DNA of 64,000 nt from JAIYDJ01 sp031400505 (GCA_031400505.1 JANNPZ010000035.1:3661-67660), one strand, 5' to 3'. Shown: positions 34,718-43,910, numbered from the stretch's first letter. The notes: generated from the letters alone by a model not told the origin. Made by a program: numbers and translations.

Positions 34718-35262
34718 CTTGGCAATGCCTCGTTGCGTTACCCCGGCTTCGTAGCGCCAGCGCCGCCTTGGGCGAATACCTCGCGCCGCAGTGGAATTGC
34801 AGGCAATGCCCTGCCCCGATCATGTTCGGCCAAGCGCTTTGTCGCACCGTTGGCTCGCGGACTTTCGGGCGCTTAGCCAAGTCAGGCCCGTCCAGGCACT
34901 GACATGACATCACGATACGGGTTTTCGATTCGAAAAGACGCTGTTGTTTCTGCTTCACGGGTTTGCAAAAATCTGCGTGGCCAGTTGCAGTCAACAACAT
35001 GTTGATTCAGGCTTGCCGTCGGCGTTTCGGAAAACTATATATTTATCAGACCATTACAATGCGCGCCCGCGCTTCAAATCTGTATTTGCCCCCGAAGAAA
35101 CCACGAGGTGTAGAATTTTCTTGCAGGATCCATAAAGTTGGCGCATTCCTGTTTGTAGCGCATAAATGCGATTAGTGCACACTTACGCGCTACAAATGAA
35201 AAAAGCTCGAAGCAAGTAGCTGAGCCAGGATCAACCGAGCCAGCCGACGGGATGAGGACACT
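34718..35262. other. Upstream region of repABC
   Basis: About 545 bp without a convincing gene. The part close to repA is AT-rich (35030-35060 and 35190-35220) and contains a long inverted repeat (35152-35196, listed separately). The part towards the IS6 relic is probably debris from its lost end. Confidence 0.45.
35152..35196. promoter_or_regulatory. Inverted repeat upstream of repA, probable RepA operator region
   Basis: TTTGTAGCGC (35152-35161) and GCGCTACAAA (35187-35196) are perfect 10-bp arms separated by 25 bp. The right arm is 67 bp from the repA start. RepA proteins repress their own operon by binding dyads near the promoter, and this is the only strong dyad in the region. Direct evidence of binding is lacking. 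Confidence 0.5.
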
Positions 35263-36438
35263 ATGCCAGCAGAGCGGGTATTTGCCGAGCTACAAAGCGA
35301 TGCGGGAACGCTGCATGAGTCGATCCGAATGCATCTGGAGCGAAACTTTGCGCCGGATGCGCGCAAGCATCTGCGCGGCTTTTCTTCAACCGAAGCGGCG
35401 GAACTTCTTGGCCTCACTCCGGGCCATCTTCGCAAGCTTCATGCAGAAAACAAGATCCCCGATGTTCCCCTCGATGAACGAGGGCGTAAACTCTATTCGG
35501 CCGAAGGCCTTGCGCAGATCCGCCTGGCACTTGCCCGAACCACCCGCGACCCTTCGCTTTACCTGCGCGGGCGTGTCGCGGATGAACCGCTTCAGATCAT
35601 CTCTTGCGTGTCGTTCAAGGGCGGGTCTGCCAAGACAACCACTGCGGCTTATCTGAGCCAGTGGTATGCATTGCACGGGTATCGCGTGCTGATCATCGAC
35701 ATGGACCCCCAAGCTTCGTTGTCTTCAATGGCAGGGTTGCGGCCAGAGATCGACTTTTCCCACAAGGGCACAGTCTACGACGCAATACGCTATGAAGAGC
35801 CGCTGCAGATGCACGAGGTGGTCCGCAAGACCTATTTCCATGGGCTCGACATTGCTGCTGGCGGTCTTATTCTTTCGGAATACGAAACCGAGACGCCTTA
35901 TGCCTTGCGCCGCGGCTCTGAACCGCCGTTCTATCTTCGTCTTCGGGAGGCCATTCTGTCGGTCGAAGCCGATTACGATCTGGTCTTCATTGACTGTCCA
36001 CCACAGCTTGGATTTCTGACCCTGTCGTCGCTTGTGGCATCGTCATCGATCATCATCCCGGTTGTGCCGAACTTCATTGACGTGGCCTCGCTCGCGCAAT
36101 TTCTGACCATGACTGCGTCACTGCTCGACACGATCCGGGATGCGGGGATGTCGTTGGAGTATGATTTTCTGCGCTACCTGGTGTCTCGATTTGAACCATC
36201 GGACGGACCCCAGGCCCAGGTTGCCGGACTGCTGCGCGCAAACTTCGGCAAGCGGGTCTTGACCGAGACCTTCCTGAAATCAACCGCCATCTCGGACGCG
36301 GGTTTGACCCATCAGACACTGTTCGAGATCGGCAGGGGCAGCATGAACCGGAACACCTATGACCGGGCGATGGAATCGATCAACGCTGTCGCGCGCGAGC
36401 TGGAGCAAGACATCCACAAGGCGTGGGGGAGAAACTGA
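35263..36438 (+). CDS. repA: Plasmid partitioning ATPase RepA (ParA type)
   Basis: 391 residues. An N-terminal MerR/helix-turn-helix-like part (FSSTEAAELLGLTPGHLRKLH, about residues 39-60) precedes the deviant Walker A KGGSAKTTTA (about 126). Then come DMDPQASLS and FIDCPPQLGFLTL. This is the plan of RepA proteins of repABC replicons. It segregates the plasmid together with RepB and parS and represses the operon. GAGGA precedes the ATG. It is the first gene of the repABC operon, 1 bp before repB. Confidence 0.95.
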   Translation: MPAERVFAELQSDAGTLHESIRMHLERNFAPDARKHLRGFSSTEAAELLGLTPGHLRKLHAENKIPDVPLDERGRKLYSAEGLAQIRLALARTTRDPSLYLRGRVADEPLQIISCVSFKGGSAKTTTAAYLSQWYALHGYRVLIIDMDPQASLSSMAGLRPEIDFSHKGTVYDAIRYEEPLQMHEVVRKTYFHGLDIAAGGLILSEYETETPYALRRGSEPPFYLRLREAILSVEADYDLVFIDCPPQLGFLTLSSLVASSSIIIPVVPNFIDVASLAQFLTMTASLLDTIRDAGMSLEYDFLRYLVSRFEPSDGPQAQVAGLLRANFGKRVLTETFLKSTAISDAGLTHQTLFEIGRGSMNRNTYDRAMESINAVARELEQDIHKAWGRN

Positions 36439-36439
36439 T

Positions 36440-37429
36440 ATGGCCCGCAAGAACATGTTCGAAGGGATTGCGCCGGCGGCACGACCCCAGGAGTCTGCCA
36501 AGGACCCCCTGCCCCGCTCTGGACCGAAAATGCCGGAAGTCTTTCAAAGTGCAGGACCAGTAGCTGCCATTCGCAATGACCTTCGGAGCATCGCAAGCAG
36601 ATCCGTGCAGGAAATTGACGCCGATCTTATCGAGGACACGGGCCTGAAGGACCGCATCGGCACTCTTGACGAAGACGTTGCCGACCTGCGCGAAAGCATT
36701 GCAAAACACGGCCAACAGGTACCAATCCTGTTGCGTCCCCATCCGAAACTCAGCGGGCGTTATCAGGTTGTTTACGGCCGAAGAAGGCTGGCCGCGATCA
36801 AGGGCTTGGGCAGACCCGTCAAAGCCATGATCCGAACCCTTTCGGATGAAGAGGCGGTGCTCGCTCAGGGGCAGGAAAACAACCTGCGCAAGGACCCCTC
36901 GTTCATCGAAAAGGCCCTCTTTGCCGGTGATCTGGAAGATGCCGGATATGACGCGCGGATTGTTCAGGACGCTCTCAACGTCAACCGCAGCCACACCTCG
37001 CATATGAGGAAAGTCCGCGAGGCATTCCCGAGGCAAATCATTGAACGCATAGGGGCCGCGCCATCCGTGGGGTGGAAACGCTGGTACGAGTTGGCCCTGA
37101 AGATCATTGAACAGAAGATTGACGCCACATCAGTGCACCCTGCCCCGTTCCCGGTCGGCTCGACCTCGGACCAACGCTTTGATGCCTGGGTCAAGGCGCT
37201 TTCTCCAGTGGCCACTGCACGCAAAACCGAAGTCCGCGCCTCTGTGGCGGCCCTCGTTGTGAAGAACACGATTGGCACTGCACTTGGGTCCGTCGATTTG
37301 AAGAACGGCAAGTTGAGCTTCAAGCCGTCGCCACAGAATGCTGCCTTTACGCAATGGATTCACCAGAATGCAGAGACGCTTTTCCCGCGTCTTCACCAGG
37401 AATTCCTCACCCAATCCCGCAAGGATTGA
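36440..37429 (+). CDS. repB: Plasmid partitioning protein RepB (ParB type)
   Basis: 329 residues from the ATG at 36440. The N-terminal RKNMFEGI is the usual start of RepB proteins and contacts RepA. The ParB nuclease-like core follows (DLRESIAKHGQQVPILLRPHP; YQVVYGRRRLAAIKGLGRPVKAMI), then a helix-turn-helix (SFIEKALFAGDLEDAGYD to NRSHTSHMRKV). It binds the parS palindromes, of which two lie behind repC. It starts 1 bp after repA. Confidence 0.95.
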   Translation: MARKNMFEGIAPAARPQESAKDPLPRSGPKMPEVFQSAGPVAAIRNDLRSIASRSVQEIDADLIEDTGLKDRIGTLDEDVADLRESIAKHGQQVPILLRPHPKLSGRYQVVYGRRRLAAIKGLGRPVKAMIRTLSDEEAVLAQGQENNLRKDPSFIEKALFAGDLEDAGYDARIVQDALNVNRSHTSHMRKVREAFPRQIIERIGAAPSVGWKRWYELALKIIEQKIDATSVHPAPFPVGSTSDQRFDAWVKALSPVATARKTEVRASVAALVVKNTIGTALGSVDLKNGKLSFKPSPQNAAFTQWIHQNAETLFPRLHQEFLTQSRKD

Positions 37430-37466
37430 GTGGCGATGCAACGAAAACAACAAAGGAGCATTGTCG

Positions 37467-37553
37467 GAAAAATATAGGCCTCCCGAATGGAAACCACCCG
37501 GAAGGCCCGCGCGAAACACAGGGCGCCAACCCTGAGAATGCTCATCTTCTAGC
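37467..37553 (-). ncRNA. Predicted repABC counter-transcribed RNA (ctRNA)
   Basis: In the repB-repC gap the minus strand carries a promoter (-35 TTGCTT at 37583-37588, 17-bp spacer, -10 TAATCT at 37560-37565). It is followed by a small hairpin (CAGGG/CCCTG at 37519-37534) and a terminator hairpin with T-run ending near 37467. This gives an RNA of about 85 nt with two stem-loops, antisense to the repC leader, in the position of the known incompatibility RNAs of repABC plasmids. Ends are estimated. Confidence 0.7.
37477..37507 (-). terminator. Rho-independent terminator of the predicted ctRNA
   Basis: On the minus strand GGCCTTCCG and CGGGAGGCC pair (one mismatch) around a 13-nt loop and are followed by TATATTTTT. 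Confidence 0.7.
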
Positions 37554-37710
37554 AGGAGCAGATTAGCGCAGGCTCGAATCGCAAGCAACATCGCATCGCG
37601 GTGATCCTGTATCTTTTGTCCTTTTTTTGGGATGAAGAACCCATCGGATCGATGTTCTGTCCGTGAAAGGGTGCCGTTTGGCAGCTTTGAAGCTTCCGCT
37701 TGAACATATC

Positions 37711-38844
37711 ATGCAACATGTCATGTCTTCGCCCGCGCCTCAGCATGTTCGGCGCACGCAAATGCCTTGCCGGACCTCTGCAGCGCCAGCAAGGGTCGCG
37801 GCTCCGATCCGCGACCTTCGCTGGCATCTCTTGGATCTCGCGCGGCGGTGTCGCGACCCTCTTGGCCTGCGGGACCGCGACATCACGGTTCTCAGGGGGC
37901 TCCTGACACTGTTGCCGGCGTCGAACCAGCCAGAACGCCTGATCGTCTTTGCATCCAACCGGGTCTTGATCGATCGCTGCGACGGGATCGACGAGCGCAC
38001 TCTGCGTCGCAGGATCCTGCATCTTCAGGCGAAGGGCCTGCTGGTCCGAAAGCTCAGCCCCAATGGCAAACGCTATCTGGTGCGCGACGAGAGCGCTGAG
38101 GCCAGGCTTACCTACGGCATCGACCTTTCACCGCTGTTCGCAATGCAGGCCCATCTTGAAGCCCTCGCTGAGAGCGAGAAGCGGGAAGACCTTCGCAGGT
38201 CGGCGCTCCGCGCGGTTGTTCGCGATGTCTTGTATCATCACGCAGGCTCCATTTCGCCGGAACTTTGTGAACAGGCGCGTCTGTCACTTCGCAGGACACT
38301 AACCAGCGCCCAACTGCAAGACGTCATTGATCTGATGAGGAATTCCCTGCCAGCCGACGACGAGCAAGGACATGTGGAGTCAGCCCAGATGTCCGCCAGC
38401 CACAGCCAGAATGACCGGCACATTCAGAGTTCAAATAAAGAATCCTTTGACTCTGAATGCAAGAAACCCCAAGCGAGCCCCCTACCCCGTCAGGAACCGG
38501 CAAGGAATGACATCACAGTCGATGAATGTGTTGCCCTGGCAAAGAACGCTGCCGAGTTGGCACCCAACAGACCTCGGACCTGGGCGGACGTGATCGAACT
38601 GTCGGCAATTCTGGCCCCGGCGATCGGCCTTACCAAAACCGCTGTTCAATCGGCACAGATGCATCTTGGGGCGCATGGATGTGCGCTTGCGGTCATCGGA
38701 TTGGTCGAAGCCTTTGACAGAATCCGAAATCCGCGAGCCTATTTTCAGTCCCTGACACTGCGCGCCGAGGCGCAAGGGCTGGATTGCATTCGCATGTTCA
38801 GGTCGCTGGCAAAGCCTGAAAGGTCTGCACAAGGGCTCAGCTAG
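37711..38844 (+). CDS. repC: Plasmid replication initiator RepC
   Basis: 377 residues from the ATG at 37711; an alternative GTG at 37663 would add 16 residues. Neither has a good Shine-Dalgarno sequence, as is common for repC, whose leader is folded and regulated by the ctRNA. Characteristic parts are GLRDRDITVLRGLLTLLP and the winged-helix region DGIDERTLRRRILHLQAKGLLVRK, then the C-terminal DVIELSAILAPAIGLT and RNPRAYFQSLT. RepC initiates replication, usually from an origin within its own gene. It is the third gene of the repABC operon. Confidence 0.93.
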   Translation: MQHVMSSPAPQHVRRTQMPCRTSAAPARVAAPIRDLRWHLLDLARRCRDPLGLRDRDITVLRGLLTLLPASNQPERLIVFASNRVLIDRCDGIDERTLRRRILHLQAKGLLVRKLSPNGKRYLVRDESAEARLTYGIDLSPLFAMQAHLEALAESEKREDLRRSALRAVVRDVLYHHAGSISPELCEQARLSLRRTLTSAQLQDVIDLMRNSLPADDEQGHVESAQMSASHSQNDRHIQSSNKESFDSECKKPQASPLPRQEPARNDITVDECVALAKNAAELAPNRPRTWADVIELSAILAPAIGLTKTAVQSAQMHLGAHGCALAVIGLVEAFDRIRNPRAYFQSLTLRAEAQGLDCIRMFRSLAKPERSAQGLS

Positions 38845-38853
38845 GGTTTCTTT

Positions 38854-38869
38854 GTATACCGGGGTAAAC
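38854..38869. promoter_or_regulatory. parS-like centromere palindrome 1
   Basis: GTATACCGGGGTAAAC is a near-perfect 16-bp dyad (arms GTWTACC/GGTAAAC), 9 bp behind the repC stop. 16-bp palindromes of this shape, starting GT and ending AC, are the RepB-binding parS sites of repABC replicons. Confidence 0.75.
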
Positions 38870-38901
38870 AAGCATCGGAACCATCAGCGGCAATGAAGCG
38901 T

Positions 38902-38917
38902 GTATACCCCGGTAAAC
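38902..38917. promoter_or_regulatory. parS-like centromere palindrome 2
   Basis: GTATACCCCGGTAAAC repeats the site at 38854 in the same orientation 48 bp further on. Only the central bases differ (CGGG against CCCG), so both arms are conserved exactly. Confidence 0.75.
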
Positions 38918-39715
38918 ACAGTCACACAAACACAGGTCAGGGATGCCAAAATATGCTGGCGGCCATTTCGACGGCAAGATTGCTCCACAAACGGAGTACG
39001 CTCGTTCCGGTATGTCAAAAGGACTTCGCGACAGCACCGTCAATACCGGCCTCGCCTCTGCAGCTGCCCGGCTTTTCCAAAGCGGCGCTTTTCAAGCCCG
39101 CTGACCATCCAAAGCAGGCCGCACTGCCAAAGGCCGTTCGGACGGCTATGCGACCAAACTCTGGCGGCCAGGCTGGGTGCGTGATCCTCGACGAAAGCGC
39201 GGTTCAGTAGGTGAGCCTGGATCGGGTAGTAAGAGCTGCGGACCGAGCAGCGATTGCCGCTGTTCGAAATCGCTGGGCTGCCCAAGGCTTTGCCGATCTG
39301 ATGATCGCAAGGGCAGGGCGCCCCGAGACGGCGACACTCGCCCGCAGGACCGCCACATACGCCTGACAGGAGCGCATCTGGAACCGTGATCCGGGTCGTT
39401 TCAGGCAGGTTTCGGGGCAAAAGCATGCTGTCTTCTGTTCGGACGAAACTTCCGGACCAAGCAGCCTTGTTCAGGGCAATGCGTGATGAAGTATGAATGG
39501 TCAGGGGGGATCAAATCACACCCGATTTCATCGCAGACCATCGTAAATCACCGTAAGATATTGTTTTCAATCTATTTTAGATACGCACCGCTTCCCATGC
39601 ACGGGGAAATCTGCATCATGGGCATCATCCGCCTGACCGATGCCACAAGACAGATCACCGCGATGTCGATTGACGTCGGACTGACCGGTCGGACGCGATC
39701 ACCACAGTCGGTTAC
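38918..39715. other. Region behind repC without a recognisable gene
   Basis: About 800 bp. Several open frames of 60-130 codons occur on both strands, but none has a family motif or a ribosome-binding site, and they overlap each other. The stretch may hold replicon accessory sites or decayed genes. Confidence 0.4.
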
Positions 39716-39899
39716 TGCCGGTTTTGATCGATATGGGACAGCTCGCTTTGGCCGCGACCAAGGCAGCACTTGAGGATCGCAAGGTCATCGACCGCGCCAT
39801 GGCCATCCTGATGAAGAGGCCGCCTGTGCGCTGTTGCGCTAGACGACGATGGACCAGAAACGTCGGGTGGCCGACCTGACGCTGAGGGCCGCAGAATGA
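39716..39899 (+). pseudogene. Remnant of a nasT-like ANTAR response regulator
   Basis: The segment LALAATKAALEDRKVIDRAMAILMK is followed, after a small deletion and frameshift, by ACALLR and TTMDQKRRVADLTLRAAE. Together these form the ANTAR RNA-binding domain of NasT-type nitrate regulators (VIDRAKxILM...ALLRxxAMDQxRRVAD). An in-frame stop and the frameshift show that it is dead, and the receiver domain is missing. Confidence 0.65.
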
Positions 39900-39974
39900 G
39901 CGTTTTCATCGACATTGCTGCTCTTGACGACATCCACCGGCTCGGCGCGCGGGTGGGCAAGCCCCCCGCAAGGC

Positions 39975-40330
39975 GGACAAGCCGGGGCTGAGGGCCATTG
40001 ACATGTTCAGCGCGGTTGAAGAGGCCTCGTCAAGTCGATCTGGATCCTACACGCCAATCCGGCGGTGTCGGTGCGCCACGCAGGCCGCGTGGCCCACGCC
40101 ATTGCCCCTTGCGATTTCGGGGCGGTCAGCGACATTTGGGCCGCCACGGATACCGCGCGGCTGGCACGTGTGCTGCTGCCCGTCACCAGATGGGGTGAAA
40201 AGGACGGCACCGTCACCAATTCCGAACGGATGATCAGCCGCCAGCGCGCTTTTCCGCCGGCCCTGGGGCAGGCACGGCCCGACTGGTGGCAGCGGGCGCT
40301 TCGGCTGTGCTGTCCAAACTTGCAGGCGCT
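39975..40330 (+). pseudogene. Remnant of assimilatory nitrate reductase (NasA-like molybdoenzyme)
   Basis: PGLRAIDMFSAVEEA is followed by a frameshift and then SDIWAATDTARLARVLLP, WGEKDGTVTNSER and SRQRAFPPALGQARPDWW. These are the late core motifs of assimilatory nitrate reductases. Less than a sixth of a normal NasA remains. It lies just after the nasT-like relic, so a nitrate-assimilation locus was once here. Confidence 0.7.
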
Positions 40331-40359
40331 TTCCCTGGTTCTTGGGGTCCGTCGGCGTA

Positions 40360-41736
40360 TCACACCTCTTTCGCGTCGGCGATGGCATAGGGCAGTAGTT
40401 CGGTGACCGTCGGATGAATACCCGTCATGGCGCGAATGTCGCGGTCGGTGAGCCCCTGGTAAAGCGCGGGCAGCAGGAACTGGACCGCCTCGTCCCCATG
40501 AAAGCCAATGATCGCGGCCCCGAGCAGACGGCGGGTTTCGGCGTCGAAGATCACTTTCATCATCCCGCGCGTCTCGCCGCTTTCCACCGCACGGCCCACC
40601 CGCGCCATTGCTCGGGTGCCTACCAAGACCCGATGACCGGCGGCGCGGGCCTCGGCCTCGCTCATGCCGATCCGGCCCAGGGGCGGATCGATGAACAAGG
40701 CATAGACCGGTTTGCGGTCACTGATCTTGCGGCTCTCGCCATCAAGCAGGTTGCCTGCCACGATTTCAAAGTCGTTGTAGGCGGTGTGGGTAAAGGCGCC
40801 GCGCCCGTTCGCCTCGCCCAGCACCCAGATATGCGGCTGCGCGCTACGGCAGGTCTCGTCCACCGGGATGACGCCGCGCGCATCGGCGGTCAGCCCTGCC
40901 GCCTCCAGCCCCAGATCGTCGGTGTTCGGCCGCCGCCCGGTGGCGACCAGAAGATGGCTACCGGTCAGCGTGACCTCTTCGCCCGCCGCCGTATGATAGC
41001 GGGCGGTCAGGCCGGGATTGGCCGGGGCAAAGGACAGGCCGGTGATGCCAACCTCGATCCGCACCCCTTCGCCGGTCAGGATGCCGTGGATATGGCCCGC
41101 GATGTCGGCATCTTCACGGCCAAGGAATTTGGGCGCGGCCTCCAGCACCGTGACCTTTGCGCCAAAGCGGCGGAAAATCTGCGCAAATTCAAGGCCGATA
41201 TAGCTGCCGCCCAGAATGATCAGGTGATCGGGCACCACGTCCAGATCCATCACATCGGCATTGGTCAGATGCGGAACGGTGTCGATCCCCGGAACGGGGG
41301 GCACAGTTGCGCGGGCCCCGACATTCACAAAGATCCGCGCGGCCTGCAAATGCCGGTCGCCCATCGCCACAGAATTCGGCCCCGTGAACCGCGCGTGCCC
41401 TTGGATCACGGTGATGCCCGGCGTATTGTCCATCCAGCGTATGACGTTGCCGCGCGCGGTCTGCACCACCGTTTCCTTGCGCGCCCGCACCCGCGCCATG
41501 TCCACCGACACGGGGCCGGTCAGCACGCCAAATCGTTCACCCTCGCGCGCCAGCCACGCCGCATGGGCAGAGGCGACAAGTGCCTTGGTCGGCATGCAGC
41601 CGGTGTTGACGCAGGTGCCACCCATCTGATCACGCTCGATCAACGCCACCCGTTCGCCGGATGCAGCCAGCCGCGCCGCCATCGCGGGGCCCGCCTGACC
41701 GGCTCCGATCACGATGCTGTCGTATGTCTCATCCAT
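40360..41736 (-). CDS. FAD-dependent disulfide reductase, mercuric-reductase/RclA-like
   Basis: 458 residues from the ATG at 41736 (GGAAAGG upstream). GAGQAGPAMA binds FAD, GGTCVNTGCMPTK holds the redox-active disulfide, GGSYIGLEFAQIF binds NAD(P)H, and the C-terminal GIHPTVTELLPYA contains the interface histidine. This is the pyridine nucleotide-disulfide oxidoreductase class I fold. There is no N-terminal metal-binding domain, and the C-terminus ends ADAKEV without a vicinal cysteine pair, so mercuric reductase activity is unlikely. A role in reactive-species or metal stress, as for RclA, is possible. It is transcribed towards the nitrate-gene relics. Confidence 0.9.
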   Translation of the reverse strand: MDETYDSIVIGAGQAGPAMAARLAASGERVALIERDQMGGTCVNTGCMPTKALVASAHAAWLAREGERFGVLTGPVSVDMARVRARKETVVQTARGNVIRWMDNTPGITVIQGHARFTGPNSVAMGDRHLQAARIFVNVGARATVPPVPGIDTVPHLTNADVMDLDVVPDHLIILGGSYIGLEFAQIFRRFGAKVTVLEAAPKFLGREDADIAGHIHGILTGEGVRIEVGITGLSFAPANPGLTARYHTAAGEEVTLTGSHLLVATGRRPNTDDLGLEAAGLTADARGVIPVDETCRSAQPHIWVLGEANGRGAFTHTAYNDFEIVAGNLLDGESRKISDRKPVYALFIDPPLGRIGMSEAEARAAGHRVLVGTRAMARVGRAVESGETRGMMKVIFDAETRRLLGAAIIGFHGDEAVQFLLPALYQGLTDRDIRAMTGIHPTVTELLPYAIADAKEV

Positions 41737-41880
41737 GGGATGACCTTTCCAAGAATGCGGTTGAGCAAGTTGCGCGGGTTCGGCGGCCATCTTGACTGCA
41801 CCGATGCACACAGAGAACAGGTGTCGCGCGGAATTGATTGTTCCGGCAAGGGCAACGAACGCCGGATAAGCAATGCCGGA

Positions 41881-42807
41881 TCAATCATGGTCCGCGTCGC
41901 CCGACAATCGTAGGCTGTCCAGGTTCCGCTTCAGTCGGGGTGCTGCGAAATCGACGAATGCGCGCAGCTTGGGCGCCTGTTGGCGCGACTGCGGAAAAAC
42001 CAGGTGAACCGGGGCGGGGGGCGGTGTGACATCGGTCAGGACCGCAACGAGGGTGCCCTGGCGGATTTGCTCTGCCACCATGTAGGACAGGGCGACAGAG
42101 ATGCCTTCGCCCGCTTCGGCGGCGGCGATGGCCGAGACGGCGTCGTTGATCTCGAGCCTTGGCATGAAAGACACGGCTTTGCCGCTGCGGCCGTCCAGAT
42201 ATCGCCACTCGCGATTGGGCATCAGGCCGGTAAAGGCGATCATCGCGTGCCGGGTCAGGTCGGCCGGAGAGGCGGGCGTGCCATGCGCGGCAAGGTAGCC
42301 GGGGCTGGCCACCAGCAGCCGCTGCACCGACCCCAGTTTGCGCGCAACAAGGGTGGAATCCGGCAGGGGGCCCGCGCGGAACGCGGCATCAATGCCTTCC
42401 TCGATCAGATTGGTGATGCGGTCCAGCAGAAGGACCGTCAGGGTGATTTCGGGGTGTTCCGCCAGAAACTGTCGCGCGATGGGGACCAGCAGCGACCGGC
42501 CCAGCGTGACCGAGGCCGTCACCGTCAGGTGCCCGCGCGCGGTGGTCGTGGCCCCAAGTGCCTCGCGTTCCGCTGCACCAAGGTCTTCCAGGATGCGGCG
42601 CGCGCTGTCCAGAAACCGTGTGCCGACATCGGTTATGGCCAGCCGGCGCGTCGTGCGTTGGAACAGCCGCGCGCCAAGCCGGTCCTCCAGCGCCGAGATC
42701 GCCCGCGTCACGGCCGGGGGCGACATGCGCAACCGCTGGCCTGCCTTGGCAAAACTGCCCGCGTCGTTGACGGCGATGAACACTTCGATTTCGTGAAAGC
42801 GGTCCAT
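41881..42807 (-). CDS. LysR family transcriptional regulator
   Basis: 308 residues. The N-terminal helix-turn-helix (FHEIEVFIAVNDAGSFAKAGQRLRMSPPAVTRAISALEDRLGARLF split over residues 4-50) is classical LysR, followed by a two-lobed effector domain (about 90-300). It is divergent from the metallo-hydrolase operon starting at 42951. A cluster of TTATTCC/GGAATAA half sites lies directly at its start (42808-42836), so it probably regulates itself and the divergent operon. The effector is unknown. Confidence 0.92.
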   Translation of the reverse strand: MDRFHEIEVFIAVNDAGSFAKAGQRLRMSPPAVTRAISALEDRLGARLFQRTTRRLAITDVGTRFLDSARRILEDLGAAEREALGATTTARGHLTVTASVTLGRSLLVPIARQFLAEHPEITLTVLLLDRITNLIEEGIDAAFRAGPLPDSTLVARKLGSVQRLLVASPGYLAAHGTPASPADLTRHAMIAFTGLMPNREWRYLDGRSGKAVSFMPRLEINDAVSAIAAAEAGEGISVALSYMVAEQIRQGTLVAVLTDVTPPPAPVHLVFPQSRQQAPKLRAFVDFAAPRLKRNLDSLRLSGDADHD

Positions 42808-42836
42808 TTATTCCCCCCGATGGAATAATAAATTCC
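42808..42836. promoter_or_regulatory. LysR-type operator cluster between lysR and the hydrolase operon
   Basis: TTATTCC, 7 bp, GGAATAA and then AATTCC give two overlapping dyads: ATTCC-N7-GGAAT (fits T-N11-A) and GGAAT-N5-ATTCC. They start immediately upstream of the LysR start codon. Confidence 0.6.
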
Positions 42837-42950
42837 ACACTCTGCGTATTCTTTCAATCCAGACATCAGACCATACTCAGGATCGAGGTTCGATGGTTCA
42901 CAGCCAACAGGACCGCAAAAGATCAACACGACTCATTGAAAGAAAATCCT

Positions 42951-43910
42951 ATGGTCAACCTGTCTCGCCGCGGCTTTGGTGCCGCCCTTGCTGCGCTGCC
43001 TTTGTCGGCAGCTTTCGCACCCCATGCCGCTGCTCGGTCCGCCGGCCCGCTGGCGCGCCCGCCTGTGGTAGCGCGCTACCAGATCGGGCGGTTCGAGATC
43101 ACCGTCATCTCTGACGGCTACATCGACTTTCCTTATGATCTGTTCACCGGGGCGGGGCCTGCGGATGTGAAAGCGGCGGGCGATGCGGTGTTTGCAGCCG
43201 GCAAGAATGGCATCCGCGCCAGTTTCTCGACCTATCTGATCAATGATGGCGAGCGGTATATTCTGGTGGACAGCGGCCCTGCCGGGACCGTCAGCGCCAC
43301 GTCAGGCTACCTGCCCGGAACGCTGGAGGCTCTGGGCGTGGCGGCCACCAACATCGACGCCGTGATCCTCAGCCACGCGCATGTGGACCACATCGCCGGG
43401 ATGGTGGCAGGTGGCGTCAACAACTATCCCAATGCCGAGGTTTACATCGACCGCCGCGATGTCGCGACCTTTACCGATCCGTCGCTGCTGGCCCGTGCCC
43501 CCGCGATCACCCATTCCAGCTTTGCCGCGACTGAACAGCTGGTGGCACTTTATCCCCGCCTGCAACAGATCGACGGGAACCGCGAAATCTCGCGCGGGGT
43601 GTCGGTGTTCGATCTGTCGGGCCATACGCCGGGCCAGATCGGGGTGAAGATCGAGGATGGAGCTGAAAGCCTGCTGCTGGTCGCGGACATGCTGTTCCAC
43701 CCGGCGGCACATCCGGCCATCCCCGGTTTCGGCATCGTTTTCGAGATGGACAAGCCCGCCGCCGACGCCACCCGCGCGCGGTTCTTTGCCGAAGCCGCCG
43801 AGCAGAAGGCGCTGATCGCCGCGACCCATATGCCGTTTCCTGGCGTAGGTCGGATCGTGGGCGTTGCGGGTGCCCTGCGCTGGCTGCCCGCCGACTGGTC
43901 CTACCTTTAA
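42951..43910 (+). CDS. Exported metallo-beta-lactamase-fold hydrolase
   Basis: 319 residues from the ATG at 42951. NLSRRGFGAALAALPLSAAFA is a twin-arginine signal peptide, so the enzyme is probably folded and cofactor-loaded before export. The metal motif SHAHVDHIAG, later GHTPGQIG, VADMLFHP and ATHMPFPG provide the His and Asp ligands of a dinuclear zinc site. The family includes lactonases, thioesterases and other hydrolases; the substrate is not evident. It is the first gene of a plus-strand operon controlled by the divergent LysR gene. Confidence 0.9.
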   Translation: MVNLSRRGFGAALAALPLSAAFAPHAAARSAGPLARPPVVARYQIGRFEITVISDGYIDFPYDLFTGAGPADVKAAGDAVFAAGKNGIRASFSTYLINDGERYILVDSGPAGTVSATSGYLPGTLEALGVAATNIDAVILSHAHVDHIAGMVAGGVNNYPNAEVYIDRRDVATFTDPSLLARAPAITHSSFAATEQLVALYPRLQQIDGNREISRGVSVFDLSGHTPGQIGVKIEDGAESLLLVADMLFHPAAHPAIPGFGIVFEMDKPAADATRARFFAEAAEQKALIAATHMPFPGVGRIVGVAGALRWLPADWSYL

